From positions 806,001-870,000 of the forward strand of contig CADCXA010000053.1 of assembly GCA_902806565.1 (NCBI GenBank): a stretch of 64,000 nt of DNA, given 5' to 3'. This DNA is from Hypoxylon rubiginosum (Eukaryota > Ascomycota > Sordariomycetes > Xylariales > Hypoxylaceae). Shown here in pieces: positions 34,301 to 46,251 of the stretch. The position numbers and the translations under genes were made by a program. The notes beneath the pieces were generated by a model. The model saw only the letters and a list, made by a program, of their open reading frames with translations, was not told where the DNA came from and made no database searches. How positions within the stretch are numbered: the first letter of the stretch is position 1; the number at the start of each line of letters is the position of its first letter.

Positions 34301-34553
34301 ATCCAAAGACAGAGATTTACTTACCATCATACTGCAAGTGTGCGATGGGAGGTTCGAAAACGTCCGCGGAGTTATCGCACGCGCGAAGTACAAGCTAGCA
34401 CAGGTCCTGGAGGATAGTGGAGCTTCCGCAGATGAATGGCGACAGCTAAGAGACGAAGCGAAAGCCCTAAGATACGAATTGTCTAACGTGGCATATGCAG
34501 AGGCTGACACCGACATGAGTTACAATGATCTTCTCCCCTGGTTCTACAAGTAG
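31313..34553 (+). CDS. fungal NLR: HeLo-like N-domain, NB-ARC, TPR
   Basis: A STAND protein of 972 residues. Exons are 31313-31752, 31854-32479, 32534-33446, 33496-34002, 34067-34258 and 34313-34553, all in phase. The start MDPLSLSAAAITFLTSL is typical of the fungal STAND N-terminal (HeLo-like) domain, thought to deliver a membrane or cell-death signal after oligomerisation. The NB-ARC has a P-loop GMPGVGKT at about 284-291, Walker B WLIVFDNADD, GSILITSRN, a GLPL-like HCHPLAVSQM and a terminal IRIHRLVQDAV. The C-terminal third has tetratricopeptide-like helices (NLANGFMNLGVALVD, ARALNLLNIGRCWW-like, WALYSLGNVRADLGQ). In-frame stops at 34260 and 34299 lie inside the last intron (34259-34312), so the gene appears intact. 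Roles in non-self recognition are known for relatives; the ligand is unknown. It is convergent with the hydrolase, 72 bases away. Confidence 0.88.
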
Positions 34554-34625
34554 CTTGGGTAATCGAAGAGGTTCTAGCTGCGTATTGGTGGCTCATAACT
34601 GATCGACTATTACAGACAGATAGAC

Positions 34626-35588
34626 TCACTCAAACATGCCCAGCAACGCATCAACAAACTCATCTAATTTCTTAATGATGAGGCTAATATGCGCCTCTTC
34701 CTTCTCTACCCTGAGATCTGCGTTAGGGATCAACCTCGCCGCCTTCTCCGCCATCTGCACAGGACAGTTGACGTCCTTGCTACCGTGCCACATGACCAAC
34801 TTCCCCTTCTCCGCCTTCAAGTCCTTCAGATCGAAACCCCACGGGCCGCTAAACAGCTTCGCCTCCCACGCCGAGCCCTCGGCACCGTGACGGAACGCGT
34901 CGCGCGTGCTCGCCGCCAGCCCCTTCAGAAACTTGCCGCTGTCCAGACGTATCGCCGCGGCGTCCTCGGCCGTGCGGGACTCCAAGGAGGCCGCCAGGTC
35001 TTGCACGAGCTTCTCGGGGTTCTTGGCATTCCGCGCCGGCCTCCCCATCACCGAGTCGAAGACGAGACTCAAGATAGGGCTCGGAACCCACGGCGCGAAG
35101 GTGAAGATGACGCGGTTGAGGAGCATCATACCGTCGATGCCTAATGATATCGGATACAAACCAGACACTACTACCACGCCAAGGAGCCGCTCGCGCGGTA
35201 GGGTGTGCAGGCATGCGAGAGCGTACGGACACCCGCCTGACATGCCGATAATGGCGAAGCGGTCTATGCGCAGATGATCCGCCACGGCTAGTACGTCAAT
35301 GGCGAAAGACAGGAGAGTGCGGTTAGGCTGATGGGTCGAGCCGCCAAACCCTGGTCGCGTGACGGCTACGACGCGGATTCCCTTTTTCGAGGCGGCTTCG
35401 TGGAAGGGAAGACCTTCGTGGTACGTTCCGGGGTAGCCATGAAAATAGAAGACGGTTCGCTGTCGCGACTGACCCTCGGTTCCGGATTGAACTGGTGTAG
35501 GGGAAGACGACGGATCTGCGAACGTGGTGTAACATAGAGTGCGCCCGTCTGCCAGGACTAGGGATTCCTCTGCTATTGCGTCCAACAT
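34626..35588 (-). CDS. alpha/beta hydrolase
   Basis: A single exon of 320 residues with the alpha/beta-hydrolase fold. The oxyanion loop is FYFHGYPGTYHE (about 47-58), followed by RPGFGGS. The nucleophile elbow is GMSGG with Ser117. The acid is probably Asp in WHGSKDVNCPV and the base His in EEAHIS near the C-terminus. There is no signal peptide, so it is probably intracellular. The substrate cannot be told from sequence; esterase, epoxide hydrolase and haloalkane dehalogenase relatives share this pattern. It lies tail to tail with the NLR gene. The coding DNA is GC-rich and gives antisense frames that are not genes. Confidence 0.85.
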   Translation of the reverse strand: MLDAIAEESLVLADGRTLCYTTFADPSSSPTPVQSGTEGQSRQRTVFYFHGYPGTYHEGLPFHEAASKKGIRVVAVTRPGFGGSTHQPNRTLLSFAIDVLAVADHLRIDRFAIIGMSGGCPYALACLHTLPRERLLGVVVVSGLYPISLGIDGMMLLNRVIFTFAPWVPSPILSLVFDSVMGRPARNAKNPEKLVQDLAASLESRTAEDAAAIRLDSGKFLKGLAASTRDAFRHGAEGSAWEAKLFSGPWGFDLKDLKAEKGKLVMWHGSKDVNCPVQMAEKAARLIPNADLRVEKEEAHISLIIKKLDEFVDALLGMFE

Positions 35589-36112
35589 GGCGGCGGTGAC
35601 GCGGCAGAATATGAATACATATATGTACAGAGCTAGAGTGAGCAGCTGATGAGGGTGCGGAGTTGCATCTCTGGGATGCTTCTAGTGCTGCGCCTGGTGC
35701 CTGGTTCGATCCTTCAAGCCAGACAGGCATCATTGGCCCCCTATAATCTTTTAGCCAATCAAATTTCTAGGTCAATTACCAGCTGCTGCCAAGCCCCTCC
35801 CCCTTATAAGTATAGCGCATCATAGCGTACCTATCCACTATAAATACAGTGACATATTTTCTGGCAGTTGTCATAAAAGGTAATAATCCTTAACCTCAAC
35901 CCCAACTCCGGAGAATAATTAGCCATATACCACTTCGCTATAGCTACCTAGGCACCTAAGGTATATATGCTACAATCTTCTATTAAGAAAACAAGGGCCT
36001 ACGGGGACTCCTTAAGGATATAATTTCGGTATAGTGACTTGATTTGATATGAACGCATTCACTCAGGGGCTCTTCGGGAACGGCTACGTCTGTTGCTTCT
36101 TCCCGAGCTTCC
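35589..36112. other. intergenic spacer
   Basis: About 0.5 kb between two minus-strand genes, holding the hydrolase upstream region and the GMC 3' flank. A TACCTAGGCACCTAAGGTA element near 35945-35963 is a variant of the dispersed motif. Confidence 0.5.
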
Positions 36113-38002
36113 TCAAGTTCTTTTTTCCACATTGTCTTCAAATATCAAGCGAGCCCCTTTCTCTGCGATAGCATATACCGTCGCCTGGAGATGGGCGCTG
36201 ATTTGGAGTGGCATGATGCTTGCGTCGACTACTCTCAGTCTCTTCACGTTATATACTCGAAGCCTGTCATCAACTACGCCAGAGCGTATACCATCATGAC
36301 CTCCCATAGCACAAGTGCCGACCGGATGCCAGTCGGTTGTGGTATTCCTGGCAACCCAGTCCCTCAGATCAGCGTCGCTGGTCACCGAAGAGGGTGGGGC
36401 CACCCTAGAACCGACGACACTGGATAGGGGCGTCGATTTGCAAAGCTTGTCGGAAAATCTCATACACTGTTTCATAGTCTCTAAGTCTACCTCCCCCTTT
36501 TCTCCGTAATAATACCCTGGGTCAATGGCTGGTTTAGTTGCAATGGTCGATCGACTGCCATCTTTGCGACTGAAATTTGGCGGGCAGATGTGGATGCTTC
36601 CTCGTGAAAAGGGGTACTGCAAGATCTGCAGGACGCTTGCGTATCTTTTGCCGTTCGATGGGTCGGGATGGAAGTTCGAGTTCCAGTTTCCGAGCTCGAA
36701 AATGTACTCAAACTGGCCGAGATTTGCCTCTGGGTCAAACCGACTTCTTAAGATTTCATCTTTTTCAGGAGTGGACCGTTCGAGTATTTCGACTTTAGAA
36801 AGCAAAAGCTTGGACTCTTCTTCGGATACTGCGGTTGAAACGGGGAGGTAGCAAAAGGGGCTAGCAGGCGCTCCTAAATTCTTCACCTGTATATTTGGGT
36901 CAATTTCGAAGACTGATACCGTCACTAGAGCACAATTTAGCATACATCCACTGTCGATAATACTTCCACTTACTCAAATGGTCCTGTAGGTTTTCGCCGA
37001 CGTTAGGATTGGGTACGCGGACCTCGATTCCTGCTTCTTCAAGAACTTGAGGATTTCCTATGCCAGACAGTTCTAGCAGCTGTGGTGATTGGACACTTCC
37101 GGCACTAAGGATGACCTCTCTCGAAGCTTGAGCAACGAAAGAATCATCCCCATAGCTAAAACGAACACCTGTCGCTGTCCACTGTCCGCTCTTTTGCTCA
37201 AGGATAATCTCATGAGCGAGGGCTTCTGTGAGAACAAGAAGATTCTGCCTTGACGAGTTTGGCACATAATACGCCGGTGCGGCATACGACCTGGTGTTGC
37301 GATCAGGATCTACAGACACCGGATTTGTCCAAACTCCAACATTGGAGCCAGCATGATGTGACTTGTTTTCTGGTATGCCCAACGCTACGAGTGCATCATA
37401 GCATAATTGATGAGTTTTCGAGTACTGCTTTGAGTATGATGCATGAACTGGTCCGTCCGTTCCAATGGCACCAGGTTCGTAGTACTCGCGGTTTGCGGAC
37501 TGTGTCTTCTTGTCTGGTGCGTGAAACGCCTCTGCCTTTTTGAAGAACGGCCTTAAAGAGCTGTTTTAGCATGTGCGCCTCGCCTCGTTATTTCGGTGGA
37601 GCCTTACAGAAGACCGTCCCAGCCCCAACCCTTATTCCCTAGCTGCTCCCAAGCATCATAGTCCTCCTTGTTGCCACGGTTCCAGGTCATCAGATTCAGA
37701 GCGCTTGTACCACCTAGGACCCTTCCCCGTGGCCAGGCAAGAGCTCGTCCACCCAACCCCTCTTGTGGGACTGTTTCAAATTGCCAGTCATATTTCGTTC
37801 CCAGAATCTGTAGGAATTGTCCAGGTGAGTTGATTGCATTGTCTTGTAGAGCCTCCGGTCCGGCTTCGAGGACACCGACAACCAAGTTGGGGTCTTCCGA
37901 TAGGCGCGCTGCTACCGCGAGGCCAGCCGTTCCGCCCCCTATGACTATATAATCAAAGTCGTGGCCCGCGAAGTCTGGAGCGCTGATTGATGGGGTAGAC
38001 AT
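36113..38002 (-). CDS. GMC oxidoreductase (AA3-like, FAD-dependent)
   Basis: Three exons (38002-37608, 37560-36974, 36924-36113) give 597 residues. The FAD-binding motif DYIVIGGGTAGLAVAARL lies near the N-terminus (Gly22-Gly24), and the GMC signature is in GRVLGGTSALNLMTWNRG. The substrate domain ends with the catalytic pair His527 (DWHPVGTCAMG) and His572 (QISAHLQATVYAIAEKG). Family members oxidise alcohols, aldoses or aryl alcohols and pass electrons to oxygen or other acceptors. Without a signal peptide this one is probably intracellular, unlike secreted glucose or aryl-alcohol oxidases, and may be a metabolite-modifying or choline-dehydrogenase-like enzyme. Splice sites are GTAAGG/CAG and GTAAGT/TCTAG. 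The second intron is needed to remove a stop in the joined frame. Confidence 0.9.
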
Positions 38003-39187
38003 GTTCTCGTAGGATATAGACCAGGAACATTAAGATATGGGTGTTTCGATATCAAGCCCTCTCTCTTTTTGAAGTATGTCCCGACGGGGAATTTACACGA
38101 CTGTTATTATCGAAACTCTGCACTTCATTCTTAATTCCGGGTCACTGCCAATTGTAACAGCCGACCTGGAGATAGTTTGTACCTTATGTAGCCTAGGTAG
38201 GTACTTGCATTTCACAACGCATCATCGTTCCCCCTTTCTCCGCATTACGTAAGGCAAGAGATACCCGCTAAATGTATAATACTTTGTATATTGCATTCCG
38301 GCGGGTAAAATTCATATCGCCGTTCTAATTCTATGAGGTTGACACTCGATTGTGATCCTTCGTGAATCCTTCAAACGTACGTGGGATTTCCATATCCACA
38401 GCAAGCAATAAATAATCGGTCCGTCCATGCTTGGTACACACTGTGCTAATTTTCTTATCATGGAGTTTATCTGAGGTTCATATTTCTTGGATCTCACGGA
38501 TTAGACGGGACGGCGGTTATATGAGATGCTACATTTTACGAGTCCCCGCACCTCCGTAAGCCGACTACGATATCCGAAATCCTTTTCTGCATGCCATTGC
38601 GGTCTTTACCATCCTCACAGCGTTCCGTCGGAGTGCGATGCTACCCGGAAGGGTCTTGTCTCCCAGCCAATACGACCCTAATCAGACGCTAAGATTGCCG
38701 TGCTCTCATGCCGGTACACTCGGACTTCTTCAGCAACGGCGACTACCCTCGCCATCTCCTTATCGTCTATCTTGAACCCTTGCTCTTTGGGAAAGGTTAC
38801 ATGTCAGAAAAATCTCTGTACCCCAAATGCGGCGAAGACTTCTGCTCTTACTGGCACATCCAAGGTAAAGAAGATGCCGATAATTATAGCCGTGGTGTCC
38901 AAAACAGCAATTACAGTCTTTTACTCGTCACAACGCAGTTCCAAAATGGGAAACGGAAGTTGGTAAGAGTCGAGAACAAGCCAGTGCTCTGTACGTCATT
39001 ATACCAATGCCTCAGTTTCTTTTATCCAGAGGAGTCGTTGAAATAATCTATCCTCAACTGAAGATCGAATATAATTTCGTTTGAAGCATCCAATTATTCC
39101 TCTTGCAAGGACGGCCTCACAATATCATGATTAGTACATAACACCATATGCCTATCGTCTTTTATTGTAACACATCAAGCTATCGAT
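38003..39187. other. intergenic region with one uncertain frame
   Basis: About 1.2 kb between the divergent GMC and GH95 genes. Apart from the frame at 38708-39046, nothing is seen except a gcctaggtaggtac motif near 38191. Confidence 0.5.
38708..39046 (+). CDS. uncertain short frame, possible gene fragment
   Basis: 112 codons containing NYSLLLVTTQFQNGKRKLVRVENKPVL, which has protein-like character. A GTACGT site at about 38991 could begin an intron. The frame is preceded by stops, has no signal peptide and no domain I can name. It may be a remnant of a larger gene or a chance frame in the GH95 promoter region. Confidence 0.2.
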   Translation: MPVHSDFFSNGDYPRHLLIVYLEPLLFGKGYMSEKSLYPKCGEDFCSYWHIQGKEDADNYSRGVQNSNYSLLLVTTQFQNGKRKLVRVENKPVLCTSLYQCLSFFYPEESLK

Positions 39188-41706
39188 ATGAATTTCTGCC
39201 AAGTCCTAACGCTTCTAACTTTGGGTACTGGATCACTAGCCGCTCTTGATGGCAGCCGTTACCTCTGGTACAAGCAGCCTGCTATCGAGTGGGAGAGGGG
39301 TGCTCTTCCCATTGGAAATGGGAGAATGGGCGCTACCATATATGGGAGTCTCAATGAAGTGCTAACTATCAATGAAGATACGATATGGTCAGGACCATTC
39401 CAGGACCGGACACCTGTCAATGGTCTAGAGGCGCTCCATCAGGCCCGAGAGCTATTTCTTAATGGCAACATAACCGGAGGCGGTGACCTTGTAATAGACC
39501 AAATGAACCCACCCGCTGAAGCTAAATCGCAACGACAGTTCAGCTACTTTGGGAATTTGAACATAGCTTTTGGTCACTCAGGCGAGGTGGAGAATTATGT
39601 GAGATGGCTGGACACGAGGGCCGGCAACTCTGGTGTATCGTATACCTATGGTGGTGTCAATTACACGTGAGTAGAACATTGATAGATCATACCAATGCAA
39701 CTTTCACCGAATTTTACTAACGTGTTTCTAGGCGAGAGTATATTGCAAGCTTCCCTGCCGATATTCTGGCAGCACGGTTCCAGAGCAACCAGCAGGGTGG
39801 CCTAAGTCTCAACGCTAGCATTTCTCGGGAGGCAAACACTCTCGAAAACGTTGCGAGCGTCGAGGATGGCATTGCCACTCTGACATATCGTGGGTCTAGT
39901 GGACAGCCGGCTGATCAAGGTCCCATTCTGTTTTCAGGACAAGTACGCTTCTTAGCAGTTGGAGGCGAGTTATTCAATGAGTCCTGCCGAATGACCAAGA
40001 CTAACAAAATATCCGCTACAGCCAGCGTAACTGCGTCCAAATCAACCGTCATCATTAAAGGGGCTACCACAATTGACATTTTCATTGATACTGAAACAAG
40101 CTATCGGTACCCCGATTCAAAGGACCTCGATGCCGAGATTGACAACAAGCTCGCAGTTGCCGTAGATAAGGGTTTCGAGGTGGTGCGGGACGAGGCGTTA
40201 GGGGATTCCACTGCATTGCTCGAACGTGCTTCTATCAACATTGGCGAGTCTCCCAATGGACTCGCCGACTTACCAACTGATGAGCGTGTACGCAACGCCC
40301 GAACCAACAGAGACGACATCGAGCTCAAAACACTTGCTTGGAATCTCGGACGCCATATGCTCGTCAGCTCGTCGCGCAATACCAAAGCGGAGATCGACTT
40401 CCCTGCTAATCTCCAAGGCGTCTGGAATAACAAGACGGGCGCCCCGTGGGGCGGCAAATACACCATCAATATCAACACGGAGATGAACTACTGGCCGGCG
40501 ATGGTCACCAACCTCCTCGAAACACAAGAGCCGCTATTCGACTTGATGAAGCTAGCTCATCCGAGGGGTGAGCAGATGGCCCGAGATCTCTATGGCTGCG
40601 AGGGAACTATGTACCACCATAACCTAGATCTGTGGGCTGACACCGCTCCCACTGATAAATATCGATCTGCGAGCATGTGGCCTATGGGTGCGGCTTGGCT
40701 CGTTCAGCACATGATCGAGCACTACCGGTACACTGGCGACCGCGCGTTCTTGGAGAACACAGCATATCCTTACCTCGTCGATGTTGCGAAGTTTTTCGAG
40801 TGCTATACATTTGAGTGGGAGGGCTGGAGCATTACTGGGCCCTCCCTGTCCCCTGAGAATATATATTTCGTCCCGGCCGATATGTCCAGTGCTGGTGTAG
40901 GCGAACCGATGGACGTCAATATAGCCATGGACGACCAGATCATGCGAGACGTCTTTCGCGCATTGCTCGAGGCAGCCGACGAACTTGGAGTTTCCGACAC
41001 GGACGCCGATGTTATGAAGGCTAAGGAGTTTATCACCAAGATTCGGCCAACTCAAATCGGATCTCTAGGCCAGATTCTGGAATGGCGGTCCGAATATACC
41101 GAGGTAGTAAAAGGCCATCGTCATTTTTCCCATCTTTATGCCCTTCATCCCGGCTCCGAGTTTTCACCTTTGAATAACGAGACTTTGGCGCACGCCGCAG
41201 GGGTATCGGTTGATAGGCGGCGTGATAATGCAGGTGGCAGTACGGGATGGAGCCGGACCTGGATGATCAACCTCTACGCTCGTCTGCATCGCGGCGACGA
41301 CGCCTGGGAAATGGCGCAGGTATGGTTTGAGAAATTCGTAACGGAAGGCTTGTGGAATACGGACAGCGGGAACACTTTTCAAATCGATGGAAACATGGGT
41401 TTCACCAGTGGCATCACTGAGCTCTTCCTACAAAGTCATGCTGGAGTATTACATATCCTCCCTGCCTTGCCTGGAAAAGTCATCCCCACTGGCCAGGCGA
41501 AGGGTTTGACCGCACGCGGCAACTTCGTGGCTGACATCGAGTGGGAAAGCGGCAATTTTAAGAGCGCAAACGTCACGTCGAATATTGGTGCAGATCTAAA
41601 GTTGAGGGTAGCAAACGGCCTTCAAGTTCTAATTGATGGCAAGGCATACGAGGGGACCATCCACACGCAGAAAGGTGTTCAGTATAGAATAACTACGGCT
41701 GAGTAG
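39188..41706 (+). CDS. GH95 alpha-L-fucosidase-type glycoside hydrolase, secreted
   Basis: Two exons (39188-39666, 39732-41706) give 817 residues. The signal peptide ends near TGSLAA, followed by the GH95 start LWYKQPAIEWERGALPIGNGRMGA. The first domain is a beta-sandwich with NEDTIWSG. The barrel domain carries NFPANLQGVWN-like DFPANLQGVWNN, NINTEMNYWP (the paired Asn that activate water), a glutamate in SLSPEN, HRHFSHLYALHPGSEFSP, GWSRTWMINLYARLHRGDDA, and the Asp of FQIDGNMG. Family enzymes invert alpha-1,2-fucosyl or related galactosyl linkages on xyloglucan and glycans; alpha-galactosidase activity is also known in GH95. The length matches the family. It probably acts on plant cell-wall side chains in the medium. 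Confidence 0.93.
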
Positions 41707-42770
41707 GCCACAAGACTGACATCATAAACTGGAATGTGCTTTATGGTCCGAGAAATATTCTTTAGGGTTCTGAGACGCAATACTAGATATTTTTCGCGGG
41801 ACATGTTAGAGACCTGGAAAACAGACTTGGGATGATTGTTTTCTTGGTGTGAAACTCATGCACATGTACAAAGCCTTAAACTCATTGCGATCAGTAGAAC
41901 TGAAATCAAAGATTACTTTCGGTACTAAATTCGTCGTCTTCTCCCGGACAAGCCGTATTGTAGTAACTTGTGTCTCGTTCAGGGGTATCAGTCAATCGCG
42001 TATTTTAGCTCACCGCTCGGGAGGGAGCTACGCGCTTTTCTTCCTAATGGATCTACCAACCGTATGCATGCAAGATCTGTCACCCAATATTGTGATAGCT
42101 CAAGGCTTTGAAGCTTGCGCAGAAGCCTCAGTTAGGCCAGAACCCTATCTAACCAAGGATGCGTCACGAGTTTGATGTCATCGAATTGGCGATTCGACCC
42201 CTAGAATCCGAGTTCGTTATAATATCCCGAGATGAATCTCAAGTAAACATCGGGTGATAAGATGACATGAAGGTCGCATACATTCGTATTGGTCAAAGCG
42301 ACAATTCGGCGTTGACGGATTGATTTTCATGTAACCTTACATAGGTACTCAAGGCACCTCTTACTGACAATAGGCTATAGCTTATTAAATCATCAGCTCG
42401 TTGACAGGAGTTCGCAGGGCTTAAGCAAGAATTTAAACAGTGAGGCATAATCTCATAATTACGTGCTTTCAGCCGCACCTCGTATTGAGAGTCATGGGGT
42501 CGTATCGTTCATGTGAGAGTCTCCCCATATCAGCGGCGCAGCCTGCGGCACAAACAAGAATCTAATTCTTAAATAAGCCTCAACCCCCGAGCTACTTCGG
42601 TACTTATATGTACCTAGTTAGCTGACTCCCAAGATCCTTATATGCCAACGTCCTCATTGACAGATCAGCAAGAAACAAGAAGCAGCTTTGATTGCTAGTC
42701 GTTATTAAGTCGCTATTACATTACCTTCCTAGATACTTCTGACCTGTTTATCGATATCCTTACTTCAAAC
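41707..42770. other. intergenic region
   Basis: About 1.1 kb without a convincing gene. The frame at 41849-42175 has no domain. It contains the 3' flank of GH95 and the promoter of the small secreted protein. Confidence 0.5.
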
Positions 42771-43413
42771 ATGCGCATTTCAATCCTCCCCGCGGTCTGT
42801 GCCCTGGTTGTGTCGGCTCTCGCACTTCCAGGCTCTTCCTCGGAAGTTGAGAAACGTCAAACCGTGAATGTCCCCTGGTTTATCACGAATTGGAATTATT
42901 ACCCCACGAACAATGAAACACACAAACGTAAAGTGAGGTTCATGATCGGCGCGCCTGACGCGTATGTAGGAGGCTTCTACGGTTTCGTAAGTCATATTCC
43001 GGATTATCCTTTACTCTTTCTCTCCTCTCACAATAGGCCTTGATGACTTATTGAAGCCACCCTGTGGCGGAAGGGAGGGTTAATTTGAGCTTAATACTGA
43101 CGTTTGGCGTAGTCGGGTTGGGTAAGAAATGCCAGATCTCCCTAATCATACATTTGGCTCAAAATAATCAAAATTTTAGTGCGACCCCGTCCCGGTCAAT
43201 TGGTGGAATACGACGCTTTGCTTTGCCGGTGGTGACCAGTGGCGTGTTGAGACGAAAGTAACTCATAACCGAGTTACGAACCACACCGGTATCTGGGTGA
43301 GGCATACGCAGAATGCATTCGGCAGGATTGCAACAGCCACAGGATCAACAGATAATTTTGTCCAAGGCAATCAAGCCTTTGAGCTCTACCCTACTGATAT
43401 CGAGGGGTTCTAA
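42771..43413 (+). CDS. small secreted protein with Kex2-type site
   Basis: Two exons (42771-42986 and 43180-43413) give 149 residues. The signal peptide MRISILPAVCALVVSALALP is followed by a dibasic processing site EKR. The mature part begins QTVNVPWFITNWNYYPTNN, carries N-glycosylation sequons and two cysteines (FCDPVP, TLCFAGG), and ends QAFELYPTDIEGF. The intron of 193 nt is long for this genome but has GTAAGT and TTTTAG ends and keeps frame. An extra small exon inside it is possible. I recognise no domain. It looks like a secreted effector-like or surface protein. Confidence 0.65.
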
Positions 43414-44410
43414 CCTCATCCTCTTTTCAAGGATAATAAAAGGGGTATAGGGAGTAGAGCCGTGACAGGAACTAGAGAGGCTCAAAACTACTTATACCGG
43501 GCTTTATGAGAGGCGTGAGGGAGTTGGATGTTGGTATACTGTTTTATACCTAAGTTTGGATGGGTGTTGATGACGATGGGTGTTCATCGTGGTTAAAAAT
43601 TCAAGTGAAATTCAGCTGTCTACCTACCTGGTACTTGATCATATTTTATTGTTATTTATTGTTATTAAGGCGAAAATCCGTGGCCCCTCGCTGTTTGCAC
43701 GTTCGCCTGCACCTAATAAACGCCTGATGGGGAACCTGACTTATGTAAATTTCTAGTGAATATGTCGGTGGTCTTACGTTCAAGAGGTATAGCCAATGAA
43801 TAGCCTAAATATGTTGCATATGTTTCAAACAAGATGGTAATGACAAATTCATATTAGCTTCTCTGGTTATTACTGTTTCACAAGCTGAACCCGATGGCGT
43901 TCGATCGACGAACCATATTAGATCTTGGATATGCCGAACGCCTACTAATTAGGGGCCGAATGGCAAAACTTCAGCCCTTATGTCACTCCAGTGATGCCAA
44001 GATGCAGTGGCACCCAAAAGATTCTATTAAAAATAATTGGTCGTACTTAGGTATCTAGAGTAAAAACATGCTATTAGGCAATATCCAGTCCTCTACGAAA
44101 TTTCTCGACCGTGTCTCGACTGTAGTGTCACTCGCGTTTTCACTACAAATGAGAACTCGAACATGCACGCCTCCCGGTTTTCCTACCCCATCACATGATC
44201 GTACCCTTTCCGTTAGTTCACCCCGGTAACTATAATAGGGGGAATTGTATTGACGGTGCTCTTCTCTCTGATCAATCTTGCACCAAACGGATACTACTTA
44301 AGAACGATATACACGAACGATCCCAACAGTACCATTACTGCACAAGCAAGGTATTGTTGATTATCCCTAGTAAAGTGGTGAATCTACTAACATAGACACG
44401 AAGGTGGTTC
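43414..44410. other. intergenic region
   Basis: About 1 kb, AT-rich in part. A frame at 44195-44395 could belong to an upstream exon of the next gene but has no supporting motif. Confidence 0.5.
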
Positions 44411-45758
44411 ATGACAGCGCCATTCAACTGGGATAATGACGTAGTGCCTAAATGCGAGCCGCGGCTGGTCTCCGTGGGAGACCGCTTTTTCAGTACTAGC
44501 CTGGGATTCTATTATGAGGTGATATCCATCTCGCGGTATGACGGCAATAGGCGTGGCACTGTTTCCCTTCCATCTGTGCCGTATCTCAACAACACCCTCG
44601 AGTACTGCCACACGGACGACGTAAAGATTAATTTCGTCAAATCTGACCTATCCTCACCTCCAGATTCGTGGTGAATATCCTGGGGCCCTCCCGGAACTGT
44701 AACGAAAGCCCATTGCACTGTACTTTCAGAATCCGGGCCTGTTAATATTACACTAAGCGTGGAATATAGTGGCATTGGTGACCACACATATGACTCTGTC
44801 ATTAACGACAACTATACGACTCATTCCAGTGTGTGGTGGGGAACCAGGTTGGTAAATGCGTATTGGCACAGCGTTATGACTGTCATGTCCCAGGTTACAG
44901 TGCCTGGAGGTGATAGCGACGTCTTCTTCAACCATGGAAGAGCTCACTACTTCTGGAAAGATAATACTGCAGAGAAGAGGTAGGCTCAACCACTACACCT
45001 GCGGCAATAACAATATTGTTTAACATATAGGAGTATAGTATTCACGATTTAGATTTCTTCAGATTGCACTTCTATTTCCTTCCCTCGAACGGAAAGGTCA
45101 TCAATAGCAATACCTTCAAGGACAGACCCACAGATAATCTCACCGCTCTATACAACAATGCCAGCGTACGTTCAACCACGAAGTTACACTCCTACCTCTT
45201 AACTTAATTTTTCAGATTGCCACTGACACATATTTCCAGGTTCCCTATTCCACCATTATTACGGAAGGTCTTCATTTTGCGAAGATCATGCACTCCCTCA
45301 TATCTGTTGATTTAGGCAACAGCCGCCTTCTAAATCTTCTCTTGGACGATGAGAGCCTCAAGTATGCCCTTTTGGCTCCTGACGACATGAACCGACAGCC
45401 GGGCGGGCTTCTGTATGACAATTTTACTGGATTTGTAGAATTCTACAGAGCCACCAAGATACCTGCACCAGGAGATCTGTCAGGAGACGAAGATCTTGTT
45501 TTTATTAATGATAGTTACAATGCATTTAGGTCACTTGTTGGAGACCTAGGAACAAAGAACGCAACTATACTTTCTCAGTATCTTTGTTCAGTACCGGAGA
45601 GGAAAGGTACTTGGACCATGTTAATCGGAATTGTCATGGCAGATATAGTTTTCTTGCAGGCCGCTTGGAAGCTTCTCACCATGACTGCAGGGAGTATGCC
45701 ATCTAACCAAAACTCAACGGCAATGCTCTGCCAAGGATGCCTTAGAGACAAGGACTGA
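44411..45758 (+). pseudogene. fungal membrane-protein family member interrupted by an in-frame stop
   Basis: The reading resembles a widespread uncharacterised fungal family. It has CEPRLVSVGDRFFSTSLGFYYEVISI, SLPSVPYLNNTLEYC, NDNYTTHSSVWWGTRL, and a C-terminal LCSVPERKGTWTMLIGIVMADIVFLQAAWKLL hydrophobic segment before an MLCQGC motif. Segments are 44411-44979, 45063-45165 and 45216-45758, with good splice sites between them. A TGA at 44672-44674 interrupts the first segment exactly where relatives, as I recall, have a second Trp (DSW-W); the frame continues normally after it. No intron choice I tried removes the stop and preserves frame. Relatives are usually longer at the N-terminus, so upstream exons are either missing here or not recognised. 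Probably a recent pseudogene; a sequence error is possible. Confidence 0.65.
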
Positions 45759-46251
45759 AAGACTCCCAGCCAGAAGGACGATATAGGCGGGCAAAATAAC
45801 ACAGGGAAATATGAGCTAGTATGCGAAAGGAAGCCTCAGCAACAAATCGAGGAACGACAATACGAGGATAGTATCTAGATTTGTTAACTTAGAGCTCGTA
45901 CACCTATCTATCAAGCAATTTTCGAGCTTGTGATTACGCCGTATACTCCAGCGGTCCTATGAATAAATTTTCAAGTCAGACGACACTATATACTAGCACA
46001 AGGCGCACCCGGTGAGCTTACGTGTGATAGTTAAGTCTTATCCGCCAGAGACTCCTTATTTGGTGTTCAAGGCATTACCCCTTTGTCTCCGGCGTTCGGC
46101 AAGATTCAGAGGAATAGCGGGCCCGCGTACAGGACGGCCAAACCACGATTTGCTATGTACCTAGGTACCTAGGTGTATATTTGAAGTCCGCGTTACGGCG
46201 AATACGCAGAAAATATCTAGCAAACTCATCCTTTTTTGAGGGAAGCCCACC
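45759..46251. other. intergenic spacer with palindromes
   Basis: About 0.5 kb, the upstream region of the acyltransferase gene. It holds the double TACCTAGGTA element at 46158-46174. Confidence 0.5.
46158..46174. repeat. two overlapping TACCTAGGT elements
   Basis: TACCTAGGTACCTAGGT is the clearest copy of the dispersed motif: one full 10-bp palindrome followed by an overlapping 9-base copy. It lies about 80-95 bases before the acyltransferase start codon. Confidence 0.65.

Noticed and set aside
34636..35277. Plus-strand frames of 120-150 codons over the alpha/beta hydrolase
   Set aside because: Antisense shadows of a GC-rich gene without domains of their own.
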